A DNA stretch of 51,837 bases, from positions 1-51,837 of the forward strand of contig CAINVT010000013.1 of assembly GCA_903854215.1 (NCBI GenBank), written 5' to 3'. The position numbers were made by a program, and so were the translations under genes. Below the pieces are notes generated by a model, which ran no database searches, was not told where the DNA came from, and saw only the letters and a program-made list of their open reading frames with translations. Of this stretch, positions 9,359 to 18,503 are shown one piece after another; positions within the stretch are counted from its first letter, which is position 1, and every line of letters begins with the position of its first letter. The stretch comes from an uncultured bacterium (GTDB lineage Bacteria; Patescibacteriota; Minisyncoccia; Phycocordibacterales; UBA2100).

Positions 9359-11053
9359 ATGTCCCTTAAAGCCATCGATACGTTAAGCACCTCGCAGAGG
9401 GATACCCTGAACCTCCTGGCGGAAGGCCTTGGAAACGTTCAGATCGCCCAACGGTGCCGAACCTCGCTTGATCGCGTCGGCGGCATGCTCGAGGATCTCT
9501 ACGATGCCCTCGGGCTAGAGCCGAGTCTGCCCAAACAGGAAAAGCGTGGACTGGCGATAAACCACTGTAAAAGAAACAGCACGGGAATGACCCTCTTCGA
9601 ACAAACGACTCCTGCTGCCTTCTTGGAGGGTCTTAAACCCTGGCAACGTCAAGCTCTGACGGGAGTCGCACAGAATAAGAAAACCGAAGATATCGCGGCA
9701 GAAGTCGGAGTCACCACGGACGACATCGAAATGACCCTTGCTCGATTTATGGTGTCGGTCAAAGTACCGACCCAAGATAAGGCAATCGAGTTTCTCAAGC
9801 AGGTGGTGAACGTCACAGGCCAACCGATCGAACCAGGACGCGGTTATTCCAGTAGTGGTGACAGGCAAGCATCTCCGCAAGCACAAACGACTGCCGACCC
9901 GGCAAAAGTTTCTGCACAGCCGTCAAACGTTACCTTGAACGAACAAGATCAGCGGATCGACAAAATCCTCATCCTCGTCGAACAGGGAAAAAGCAACGAC
10001 GAAATCGCTGATAAACTCAAGACAACCGTCGGAACGATCGGCACGGCGATGTCCGGTCTATATCGTCGTTTCAACTTGGAAAGACAACCAGGCGGAAACA
10101 AAAAGGAAAGACGCATGCTTCTGGTCAAACATTGGCGCACATATCAAGCGGACGCCGCCGATCAGAAAAATCAACGTGCCGAGCCTCAAATGCCCGCCAC
10201 CCCTGAAGATCCTACATCGGTGGTCGTGCCGCAGGAGAAAGTTACTATACAGAGCGCACCTTCCGAATTGGTGCCAGCTTCGGCGGACTCGACGGAGGAA
10301 ACGGTTCCTGCAGTTGCTTCCATTGCATCGGCAGAAACGGTTACTCAGAACAATGTCGAATGCACACTCACCCTCGAGCAGGCATTCGAGCGCATAGTCG
10401 CCGCTGGTCGTGCGGCACCTTCTGAGCGATCATTGCAACGTTATTGCCTTGAGGGCCGTCTCGTCGCACAAAAGGCGCGTACAACCCTTGGTTCTGAATG
10501 GCTTATCAATGCAGCGTCGTTAGTACGCTTCATCGAGTTGGAACCGCTTGCTCGTGAAAACGACGGTGCTATGGCGGTTGCCTCTGGAGAAACGGTGTTC
10601 TTGAAACCGCCGACCAACGCCGCGGAGAAGAAGGAAAATAAATACCAACTCGCGCGTGACCTGGTGATTCGGACGAGAAATTGCACAAACTTTTTCGTCC
10701 GACGGAAACTTTGCATGGGCGGCCCCGAGTTCAAGGACGTCATCCAGCGGTTGGAAGACGAAGGAGTCGTCGGCAAAATCGGCAGCGGCGATCGCGGCGG
10801 CCGTCAAATATTGCTACCGCCGCCGCAAGATGCTGTCGCGCAGGATACTTCGTTCGCTACCGATCAGGTTCGACAGAACCGGTCGTCGTCGAGATCGATA
10901 TTCTCCGACAACGAGAAGACCGAGAAGCTTCAGGAGCTCCTATTGGTGGTCGGCGACAACAGCCAACTGGGACAGATCCTGGATGAGATCATCGACGATC
11001 TCGCACGTATGGAGAAAATGCGCCAGATTATCAAGCTCCTCAAAGAGGACTGA
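9359..11053 (+). CDS. Multi-HTH regulator: three LuxR-like HTH segments, an excisionase/HTH_17-like segment, and an FtsK-gamma-like winged helix
   Basis: LSTSQRDTLNLLAEGLGNVQIAQRC; LKPWQRQALTGVAQNKKTEDIAAEV; LVEQGKSNDEIADKLKTTVGTIGTAMSGLYRRF; YQLARDLVIRTRNCTNFFVRRKLCMGGPEFKDVIQRLEDEGVVG resembles FtsK gamma. Confidence 0.7.
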   Translation: MSLKAIDTLSTSQRDTLNLLAEGLGNVQIAQRCRTSLDRVGGMLEDLYDALGLEPSLPKQEKRGLAINHCKRNSTGMTLFEQTTPAAFLEGLKPWQRQALTGVAQNKKTEDIAAEVGVTTDDIEMTLARFMVSVKVPTQDKAIEFLKQVVNVTGQPIEPGRGYSSSGDRQASPQAQTTADPAKVSAQPSNVTLNEQDQRIDKILILVEQGKSNDEIADKLKTTVGTIGTAMSGLYRRFNLERQPGGNKKERRMLLVKHWRTYQADAADQKNQRAEPQMPATPEDPTSVVVPQEKVTIQSAPSELVPASADSTEETVPAVASIASAETVTQNNVECTLTLEQAFERIVAAGRAAPSERSLQRYCLEGRLVAQKARTTLGSEWLINAASLVRFIELEPLARENDGAMAVASGETVFLKPPTNAAEKKENKYQLARDLVIRTRNCTNFFVRRKLCMGGPEFKDVIQRLEDEGVVGKIGSGDRGGRQILLPPPQDAVAQDTSFATDQVRQNRSSSRSIFSDNEKTEKLQELLLVVGDNSQLGQILDEIIDDLARMEKMRQIIKLLKED

Positions 11054-11076
11054 GAAACTGGCGAAGCAGAGACTCG

Positions 11077-11108
11077 CCCCGATCCAAAAGATCGGGGCTT
11101 CTTTTTTA
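11077..11108 (+). terminator. Intrinsic terminator
   Basis: GCCCCGATC-CAAAA-GATCGGGGC TTC T6. Confidence 0.85.
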
Positions 11109-11155
11109 CGATATAAAAGAAAACCACCGGCCCGAAGGTCGGTGGTCATTTCGCA

Positions 11156-12949
11156 TTATTTTGGAATGGCGGTTGCCCACCAGAGAGTCCTTTTGACGAT
11201 CGGCCCCAAATCGGTATGCCGTTCGTAATTCCATGCCAACCCGACCACTCTCTCGGCCTCCATGGTCGAGCCGACAGGTAGCTTCCTCGGCGTCGATCCT
11301 GGCACGTCACTTATGTAGTCGCTCGAGACTTGCGATCGGTTGAATACGCAATCGGAGAGACCTGCGACGATCCATTTTGCTTGCAACGTCCGATGCGGCC
11401 TGGTTTGGGTAAGACCGAGCCGGGCCAGACGCTCGACTACAAGAGCGCGTTGCTCTTCCAGCCGCTTGAAGGTCGTAGGATCAATGCCGTACTCGCTCAG
11501 TTTGTGTGACGGAATGAGACACGCCGCGTCAAAGGTTTTTATGTCCTTGAACGCGTCGGAATCTCCAAGTTCGACATATTCCCCGGTGATGAACTCGCGT
11601 CCCTCCTCCGTTTTGAACTCGATCTGTCTCGAACCGAAAAGCACCGAGAGCGTGATCGCGTTGTAGTCGGCTGTCTTGTTTTGCCAGTCCACCGCCTCGA
11701 GCAACATTCGAGCCGCTCGCGGTTGCATGGGTAGTAGTGCAGCCTTCCTTCCGAGTTCCGTGATCCGATCTTGTGCATCCACGAGGCCGATCCTTTTGAG
11801 AACCTCTCGTGCTTCCCTGATGTGATCAAGGGCAGGCGGGTGGAAGAACGCGAGTTCCTCCGGTTCGTACCCAGCAGACAAGACATGCAATACGACCCCC
11901 GATATGTCTTCTTTGATGATCGAAGGAGTCGAGAACAGTGCTCGTTCGGGAAGCGGGACATCGGAGCAGTCGATATAGAAGCCGGACTTCGTCCGACCCG
12001 CACGGCCGCGACGCTGTTCCCGCTCGGCGAGAGCTACGGGTCTTGTATAAAGCCCGTTTACACCATTCTTGTATTCCTGCCCCCTTTGAAGCCCGCTGTC
12101 GACGACTGCGTCGATGTCGGGAATCGTGAGGGAGGTCTGCGCGATAGTGGTCGCGACGATACATTTTGGTTCATCGAAAGATTCGAAGATCCAACCGATA
12201 TCGTCGGCGTTAAGATCGGCATGGAATGGCAGACACTTCGCCGACACTCCGGAGCGCTCCACACTTTGTATCGTCCGTCTGATCTCCTCCTTGCCGGGAA
12301 CGAATACGAGCACGTTGTGGCCGCGCTTAAGCATTCGGACCGCTGCCCCCGCCGCGTGTCCTGTGTGTTCGATTTCTTGAACGGGAAACGGCTTGCCCTC
12401 GCAGTTGATAACTTCAGCGTCGCCGAAGAATTCAGCAAGTTGGTCCGCCTCAATCGTTGCCGAGAGAATGACAATTTTGATTTGCGTTCCCTCGGACAGT
12501 TGTCGCTTGAACCACGCGATCAGAAGCTCCAAGTTCAAGTTCCATTCGTGAGCTTCATCGATCACGAAAACGGTTTCCGTGGGATTCTTCGCGTGATGGA
12601 GCTGACGCAGAACTTCGATGCCGTCGGTGCAGTAGAGGAGACGCGTATCGGATGAGACCCGTTCGCTATATCCCGTCTGAAATCCGACCAGGCCGCCAAT
12701 TTCTGCCTTCATCTCGAAGGCGACATGACGCGCCAGTGACTCTGCCGCAACTCGACGCGGTTCGGTAACTACGACGAGCTCGAACATGTCCAGCAACATA
12801 ACCGGGATCTTGGTGCTTTTGCCGGTTCCCGTTGGGGCGACGACGATGACGACATTGTGGGCCTTGAGGGCTTCCAATATGTCATCTCTGTGTTGCTCGA
12901 CTGTGGAAAAAGTCGGGGTTGAGGTGACAATCTTTGCTAAGGCTTCCAT
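11156..12949 (-). CDS. DEAH-box helicase, HrpA/HrpB-like
   Basis: VVAPTGTGKSTKIP, DEAHEWNLNLELL, LSATIEADQLAEFF, QRRGRAGRTKSG. Start trimmed to MEALAK. Confidence 0.88.
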   Translation of the reverse strand: MEALAKIVTSTPTFSTVEQHRDDILEALKAHNVVIVVAPTGTGKSTKIPVMLLDMFELVVVTEPRRVAAESLARHVAFEMKAEIGGLVGFQTGYSERVSSDTRLLYCTDGIEVLRQLHHAKNPTETVFVIDEAHEWNLNLELLIAWFKRQLSEGTQIKIVILSATIEADQLAEFFGDAEVINCEGKPFPVQEIEHTGHAAGAAVRMLKRGHNVLVFVPGKEEIRRTIQSVERSGVSAKCLPFHADLNADDIGWIFESFDEPKCIVATTIAQTSLTIPDIDAVVDSGLQRGQEYKNGVNGLYTRPVALAEREQRRGRAGRTKSGFYIDCSDVPLPERALFSTPSIIKEDISGVVLHVLSAGYEPEELAFFHPPALDHIREAREVLKRIGLVDAQDRITELGRKAALLPMQPRAARMLLEAVDWQNKTADYNAITLSVLFGSRQIEFKTEEGREFITGEYVELGDSDAFKDIKTFDAACLIPSHKLSEYGIDPTTFKRLEEQRALVVERLARLGLTQTRPHRTLQAKWIVAGLSDCVFNRSQVSSDYISDVPGSTPRKLPVGSTMEAERVVGLAWNYERHTDLGPIVKRTLWWATAIPK

Positions 12950-13094
12950 TGTCGTGATCCTTCTATGTGAATGTGCACTAAGAAATACTATACAATCAAT
13001 TGTAGATAAAATCAATACCGCCGTCGGTCAAAAAGAAAACGGGCCGGTATTCATTGCCGACCCGTTGAGCCGAGACACACTCGGCGAAGAATAA

Positions 13095-13637
13095 TCACGT
13101 GGTCACTGCCTCCGACCGCATTTTCCTTCTATGACTTATTGCGGTATTCGTGACCTTGGCGACCCCAAGCTCGTTGGGTTCCTCCAGTTCAAAGCGCTTG
13201 GGAAATTGGCCCTGCATTTCGAAGCGAAGGTTGAGCCGCCCCTCCTCGGCGTGGACAAATCCGTAGTGCCTTGTCCAGAATCTCATGGCGAGATCGTCGA
13301 GGTAAGATTCGACCGATTGATCGAGGCCGTCGCCGGAGCGATTGAACTCGAATGACACGACCGTGTAATTCTTCACCTTCGCGAGACGCTCTTGTCCCGT
13401 CGCTTTGGTTAGAACAAATCCCGACTCGACAAGCCGATCCCGGATGAAATCGGCTGAAACTGGCGCGTCAAATTCGAGCATTTCGCCACGATGTGCCTGA
13501 CTTCGAGCCCGACGCGCGGTGCCCTGTTCTTGCGTCTCTCTTGAGACCGCGATACCGACGGGAAACGAGTGAGTTTCAAGCGGACCGGAAAGCTTGAACT
13601 GAACAAGAACTTTCTGCACACATGAGAGAGCGGCCAT
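13095..13637 (-). CDS. Hypothetical protein (~181 aa)
   Basis: ORF with SD-like AAGGGGA upstream of MAALSCV; no recognised domain. Confidence 0.6.
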   Translation of the reverse strand: MAALSCVQKVLVQFKLSGPLETHSFPVGIAVSRETQEQGTARRARSQAHRGEMLEFDAPVSADFIRDRLVESGFVLTKATGQERLAKVKNYTVVSFEFNRSGDGLDQSVESYLDDLAMRFWTRHYGFVHAEEGRLNLRFEMQGQFPKRFELEEPNELGVAKVTNTAISHRRKMRSEAVTT

Positions 13638-13776
13638 TGTTCGTCCCCTTTTCAACAGAATGGCACCGATATAATGCTGTGTATTATTAAAGCTGTCAAT
13701 CCCGACATTTGTTACCAACAGCCGGGGCTCGACAACACCCTTGACTCCCCTATGGGTCAGCGTCATCCCCTAGGGT

Positions 13777-15099
13777 ATGGAAACTACAACAATAGCTGTA
13801 GGGGTTATTAGCAAACCAGAGGTTCAAGAGGCAAAGAAAGTGAAGTACTGCTTGTATGCGAGGAAGAGCACTGAATCGGAAGAACGTCAGATACTTTCGA
13901 TTGACTCCCAGATCAAAGAGATGTTGCAACTCGCGGAACGCGAGAGGCTTGAGGTCGTATCAATGAAGCGCGAGTCGCACTCGGCAAAAGAGACCGACCA
14001 GCGACCGGTATTCAACGAGATCATCGCTGAGATTCGTGCAGGCAAGTACAACGGCATCCTCACCTGGGCGCCAGATCGCATCAGTAGAAATGCCGGCGAT
14101 CTTGGCAAGGTCGTCGACCTTATGGATTCTGGCGGCCTGCAGGAGATCCGGACATACAGTCAGAGTTTCAGAAACAATCCGAATGAGAAATTCTTGTTGA
14201 TGATCCTCGGCTCGCAGGCGAAGCTCGAGAATGATAACCGTGGCATCAATGTGAAGCGCGGACTGCGCACGCGCGTCGAAATGGGCCTCTGGCCCGGTCT
14301 CGCACCGACCGGCTATCTCAATCAGCGATTAATGGACAAGAAGTGCCAAGTGATCGTCGATCCGGAACGAGCACCCGTCATCAAGAGGGCTTTCGAGAAG
14401 GTGGCATACGACGGATGGTCTGGCCAGAAGGTATATCACTGGCTTCGGTTTGAACTCAACTTCTACACGACCGGCAACAAGCCGCTCTCGCAGGGCAACC
14501 TCTATCGTCTCTTTATCAATCCCTTTTACTACGGCGTCTTCGAATACCCCAAGAAGAGCGGCAACTGGTACCAGGGCAAACACGAGCCACTGATCAGTAA
14601 GGAGCTGTACGATCTCGTGCAGAGTAAGCTCAGGCGTGAGAGCACAATACGGCGGACGCATGAGTTCGCCTTCACCAAGCTCATCATCTGCGGCCTATGT
14701 GGATCAACGTTCAGCGCCGAAGAGAAATACAAACAGCTCAAGGACGGCACGGTCGCCAAATACATCTATTACGGATGCTGCCGGTCGAAAGACCGGATGT
14801 GCAAGAATAGCTATTTCCGCGAGGAAGAATTGATAGATGAACTGGTAAAGCTGATCGATCAGATCAACTTTAACGACGTCGGCATCCAGAAGAAACTCGA
14901 GGATGAGCTGAAGCGGTTCAATAAGTTTCAGCGGGTCGTGCTTGGCATGACCAACTCACAAAACACGCACGAAGAAGTCGACTTAAAAACCTACGTCAAA
15001 TACACGCTAAAGAATGGTTCGAACGAGGAGAAGCGCGAGCTGATGGGATGCTTCAGATCGAAGATACAGATCACGAAGGGTGTGCTGACGATCGAATGA
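13777..15099 (+). CDS. Large serine recombinase/site-specific recombinase
   Basis: N-terminal YCLYARKSTESEERQILSIDSQ, resolvase SRNAGDLGKVVDLMD, Recombinase domain, zinc-ribbon CGLCGSTFSAEEKY...YGCCRSKDRMCKN. Confidence 0.93.
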   Translation: METTTIAVGVISKPEVQEAKKVKYCLYARKSTESEERQILSIDSQIKEMLQLAERERLEVVSMKRESHSAKETDQRPVFNEIIAEIRAGKYNGILTWAPDRISRNAGDLGKVVDLMDSGGLQEIRTYSQSFRNNPNEKFLLMILGSQAKLENDNRGINVKRGLRTRVEMGLWPGLAPTGYLNQRLMDKKCQVIVDPERAPVIKRAFEKVAYDGWSGQKVYHWLRFELNFYTTGNKPLSQGNLYRLFINPFYYGVFEYPKKSGNWYQGKHEPLISKELYDLVQSKLRRESTIRRTHEFAFTKLIICGLCGSTFSAEEKYKQLKDGTVAKYIYYGCCRSKDRMCKNSYFREEELIDELVKLIDQINFNDVGIQKKLEDELKRFNKFQRVVLGMTNSQNTHEEVDLKTYVKYTLKNGSNEEKRELMGCFRSKIQITKGVLTIE

Positions 15100-15172
15100 T
15101 CGTATCGTCTCAGACAGACTTCAGAATGGGAACCTTTGACCATTCCAGAATGGACATTTATCCTGTATCTAC

Positions 15173-15469
15173 ATGCAAATCATCCAAGGCGTCCTTATAA
15201 CCATTATTGCCGCTTTTATCATCTATTGGCTCGGGATTGGTGGATCAAAGACCGTCATCACAATCGAGGGCACGCGAGTCACCAAGAAGTGGAAAGTGCT
15301 TATCGTGATCGGCTGGATCATGTTTGTAGGAGGCGGTCTTTATTGCCTTTCATGGGCTTCGGTGTCTGGATTCAATAACCCTAAAACCGGCATTGGGTTC
15401 TCATTGGCCTTCGTCGGCCTAATCATACTCTTTATTGGAAAGTTTGGCGCTTGGTGGAATCGACACTGA
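15173..15469 (+). CDS. Small membrane protein (~98 aa)
   Basis: Three hydrophobic segments. Confidence 0.6.
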   Translation: MQIIQGVLITIIAAFIIYWLGIGGSKTVITIEGTRVTKKWKVLIVIGWIMFVGGGLYCLSWASVSGFNNPKTGIGFSLAFVGLIILFIGKFGAWWNRH

Positions 15470-15480
15470 TGATTCTGAGG

Positions 15481-16587
15481 TCATTGATCATATCGAATGA
15501 CTCTTCGTACAATACGATTCTCAGGTATGTTCTTAATCTTCGATTCGACAAATTGAATGACCGTCAGACCCGTCTCAGTCCTTGAGATGATTTCCCTGAG
15601 GGCCGGAAAAATGTGCAGTTGAGTTCCTTCACCACCCTCCCCCTTGAAGTGCTTCAGCCAGACGAGGGCGTGCTTGGTATTTCTCCTCATCTCGATAAGA
15701 GTCACGGTTACGCTTTCAACACCCAGGAAAACGATGTACTCGTATTCCTCATTGCGATTCAATCGTTTCCCTTTTGCTACGGCCTTCTGGGCCTGCTCAT
15801 ACATAAAGGCCTGAGTTTGGGGAGGAAGGAAACTACACATGCATCTGCTCCGTCCGATCGTCGGTGAGTTTATAACCAGACAGTCGTGCCTAAAACACGT
15901 ACTGACGTGCTTCTCTGTAGCGCCGCCATATTCTATAAACAAAATATCTGGTTGCCAGCGCCCTCCATTTCCGTCGATTAAAAGGCCGCAGAAAGCTCCT
16001 CCTATCCCTCTCTCCATCTGCGGACTAAAAAGATTGTAGCTCTGGAAAATTCCCAAGAGAGCGCTCAAAGCCCACTCCGGTTTATCAGGAATCTTGGACA
16101 ATACATCTCTTATCCACGTTTCGGTTAACTGCCTATGGATAGGAAGCGGATTACCAATCTGCACTATTTCCTCGTTCTCACTGATCTGGCTATCGTGATT
16201 AGCGTTGAATGCGATAAGTCTTGGAGTGCCGTCGTGATATGCAACAACCATTTGCAATGTCCTCCCTTGTGGAAATGGGTTTGCGAAAAGAGCCCAGTTT
16301 AATGCTTCTCGCGGAATATCTCCTTGATCGATTCTCTCGTAGAACGAGGTGGCAACTCGTATTGCGAGCCCATAGCTACCAGCAAATGTAATGCCTATAT
16401 TTTTCCTTAGGAACAGCTTCACCACCCTTTCCTCGACTCGCGCATCCTCTTGTTCGTTAAGAACGTGTGCCTGACCAAAACTCGATTCAACAACGTGAAA
16501 ATTTAAAGGGTCCGGCGGGCTGGTCAGCGCCGTGTCCGCAGCAAGAAAAACTTCCGAATCAGATTTCCAAGCTAAGGCGTACGTCAT
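15481..16587 (-). CDS. Proteasome-beta-fold (Ntn-hydrolase-like) protein
   Basis: MTYALAWKSDSEVFLAADTALTS...KLFLRKNIGITFAGSYGLAIRVA resembles proteasome beta/HslV N-terminal pattern with Thr after initiator Met. Confidence 0.6.
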   Translation of the reverse strand: MTYALAWKSDSEVFLAADTALTSPPDPLNFHVVESSFGQAHVLNEQEDARVEERVVKLFLRKNIGITFAGSYGLAIRVATSFYERIDQGDIPREALNWALFANPFPQGRTLQMVVAYHDGTPRLIAFNANHDSQISENEEIVQIGNPLPIHRQLTETWIRDVLSKIPDKPEWALSALLGIFQSYNLFSPQMERGIGGAFCGLLIDGNGGRWQPDILFIEYGGATEKHVSTCFRHDCLVINSPTIGRSRCMCSFLPPQTQAFMYEQAQKAVAKGKRLNRNEEYEYIVFLGVESVTVTLIEMRRNTKHALVWLKHFKGEGGEGTQLHIFPALREIISRTETGLTVIQFVESKIKNIPENRIVRRVIRYDQ

Positions 16588-16596
16588 AATGGGGCA

Positions 16597-17391
16597 TTAA
16601 GCCGCAAACGGGTCGAGAGGATCATTGTTGACTACAGGTGTCGCATCGCGTATCTCTCTTGTCGCATTGGCAGGAATCCCGCCCGAAGGTAGGACGTATA
16701 GTCCTGCGCAACCTCGCGCGGTATCGGCACTTTGAGGACCTAGGTCTTTCCAGTCATAAATATTTAAGGCAAAAATGCACATCCATGCCTCATCGTTGTC
16801 TGACTTTACCCAAAAACATTCGTACGTGAATTTGTCTCGGTTACAGATAATCTTGTCCAGATTACCGTTCTCACGATTGCCTTTGATAGCCTCGACAAAC
16901 TTCGAGTGCTGCGGCTTGATATCTTCCATCACAATTTTTCCATCAACAATCGAACCGATTGGAAAAGGGGTCTCCAAGGTTCCGAACGTATCGATTCCTA
17001 TTCGGACAGCAGGTTCGCGATAGAGCGCCGCGTGAAAACCGGAAATCCATCTCCAGATTGCCTCTTTGATATTAAGGTCACCAGCATCTATCGCGGGACT
17101 GCCTCCGACTTTTTTAAGCTTCAGGCGCACATCCTTTGGGTCGCTCGGTATTCGTCCTGACTGTGGAGCGAGAAGTTGACCCATCATCTCATCGGTCAGA
17201 TTATGCGCATTGTTGCATGCCTTATGTGTCGGCAATATGAGCGGGTCTCTGTGGTCTGTATGAAAGATAGTTTTCGGCGGCAGGTGGTCTCGATCTGTCT
17301 CATCAAGCGGTACAAAATTACCTCCGCACAAATAGCAAAAAGGGAGCGTCTGAACCGCCCTTCGATTAGTTTGGGTTTCCAAAATCACCAT
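16597..17391 (-). CDS. HNH-endonuclease-like protein
   Basis: FCYLCGG...DRDHLPPKTIF...LPTHKACNNAHN: C..C, DH.P, H..CN. Confidence 0.75.
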   Translation of the reverse strand: MVILETQTNRRAVQTLPFCYLCGGNFVPLDETDRDHLPPKTIFHTDHRDPLILPTHKACNNAHNLTDEMMGQLLAPQSGRIPSDPKDVRLKLKKVGGSPAIDAGDLNIKEAIWRWISGFHAALYREPAVRIGIDTFGTLETPFPIGSIVDGKIVMEDIKPQHSKFVEAIKGNRENGNLDKIICNRDKFTYECFWVKSDNDEAWMCIFALNIYDWKDLGPQSADTARGCAGLYVLPSGGIPANATREIRDATPVVNNDPLDPFAA

Positions 17392-17473
17392 GACCTTGAT
17401 ACTACATGGAAAGTCTCGGCAGCGCATCGCAGGGGTAGGCCCTCGACATACTACCGATACTAATTTTCAAGAG

Positions 17474-17544
17474 CGGGCGATGAGGGAATCGAACCCCCGA
17501 CATCGGTTTTGGAGACCGAAGTTATACCATTTAACTAATCGCCC
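17474..17544 (-). tRNA. tRNA-Trp (CCA anticodon)
   Basis: Cloverleaf GGGCGAT...TCGGT-CTCCAAA-ACCGA...GGGGGTTCGATTCCCTC-ATCGCCC; CCA not encoded. Confidence 0.95.
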
Positions 17545-17753
17545 CTCTGGATAGCTGTCAGCTATCAACTGTTAGCTTACAGGAAATACGAAAAGACTCA
17601 AAACATTTGATTTACACATAAAAAGACCTCATTTGATACGTGTTGCTTTTGGACCGCACTTGGCCGCTCAAAAGGTGGTTATTTGGCGTTTAGGAGCCGC
17701 TAGTATATTCTGCCGAACAGAGCTGTACAAAACTGTCTTTTCTGGAGGATCTC

Positions 17754-18449
17754 ATGGAGTATGAGCGCGAAACGCTAGGCCTTAAGTATCAGATGTTCGT
17801 ACTGATCGAATGGCTACGGAAATATATCACGTGTGACTACAAGGATCGCATCGCCGTTACCACATCTTGCGGCATCGATTCCGCGGTCTTGTTGTTCATG
17901 GTCACAAAGATAGACCCTGCAATACCAGTCTTCTTTGGCGACACAGGGATGCATTTTCCCGAGACTCTGGCGTATATGGATACGCTTGTCGACAGATTCA
18001 AGCTGACGAATATTCATGTCATCCAGACGGATCCCGAAGTATTGCGAGTGAACGATCCGGAGTCATTGTTGTGGCGATTGGACACCGACGCATGCTGCGA
18101 CATGCGCAAGGTCGAACCGCTACGACAAATTGTGGGATTACATGCGGCATGGATAACCGGGCGCAAGCGCTATCAGGGAGGTTCACGAAAAGATCTTTCG
18201 CTGATAGAAGATTATGGTGATCAAATCAAAATCAACCCGCTTGCGTGCATGAAGCTAGCAGACATTCGGGTTTGTTTCGATATGTTCGATCTTCCTCGGC
18301 ATCCGCTCGCCGATAGATACACGTCCATCGGCTGTAGAAACTGTACCAAGCCGAACAGCTCTTCTGATCCAGATAAACTTCGAGATGGTCGTTGGCCACA
18401 CGTTGAAGGTAAGAATGAATGCGGCTTACATACTCGAAGAGAACCATAA
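17754..18449 (+). CDS. PAPS/APS reductase family protein (CysH-like)
   Basis: SCGIDSAVLLFMVTKIDPAIPVFFGDTGMHFPETLAYMD; CC...C..C...ECGLH, the Fe-S-type APS reductase cysteine pattern. Confidence 0.85.
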   Translation: MEYERETLGLKYQMFVLIEWLRKYITCDYKDRIAVTTSCGIDSAVLLFMVTKIDPAIPVFFGDTGMHFPETLAYMDTLVDRFKLTNIHVIQTDPEVLRVNDPESLLWRLDTDACCDMRKVEPLRQIVGLHAAWITGRKRYQGGSRKDLSLIEDYGDQIKINPLACMKLADIRVCFDMFDLPRHPLADRYTSIGCRNCTKPNSSSDPDKLRDGRWPHVEGKNECGLHTRREP

Positions 18450-18482
18450 CGAGCCCGGGGCATATCCCCGGGCTTTTCTTTA
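18449..18482 (+). terminator. Intrinsic terminator
   Basis: GCCCGGGGCATATCCCCGGGC TTTTCTTT. Confidence 0.8.
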
Positions 18483-18503
18483 TCATGCCTAGCGAGGAGC
18501 GAA

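Noticed and set aside
11771-12655. 294-aa plus-strand ORF antisense to the DEAH helicase
   Set aside because: Opposite a gene with all helicase motifs; antisense artefact.
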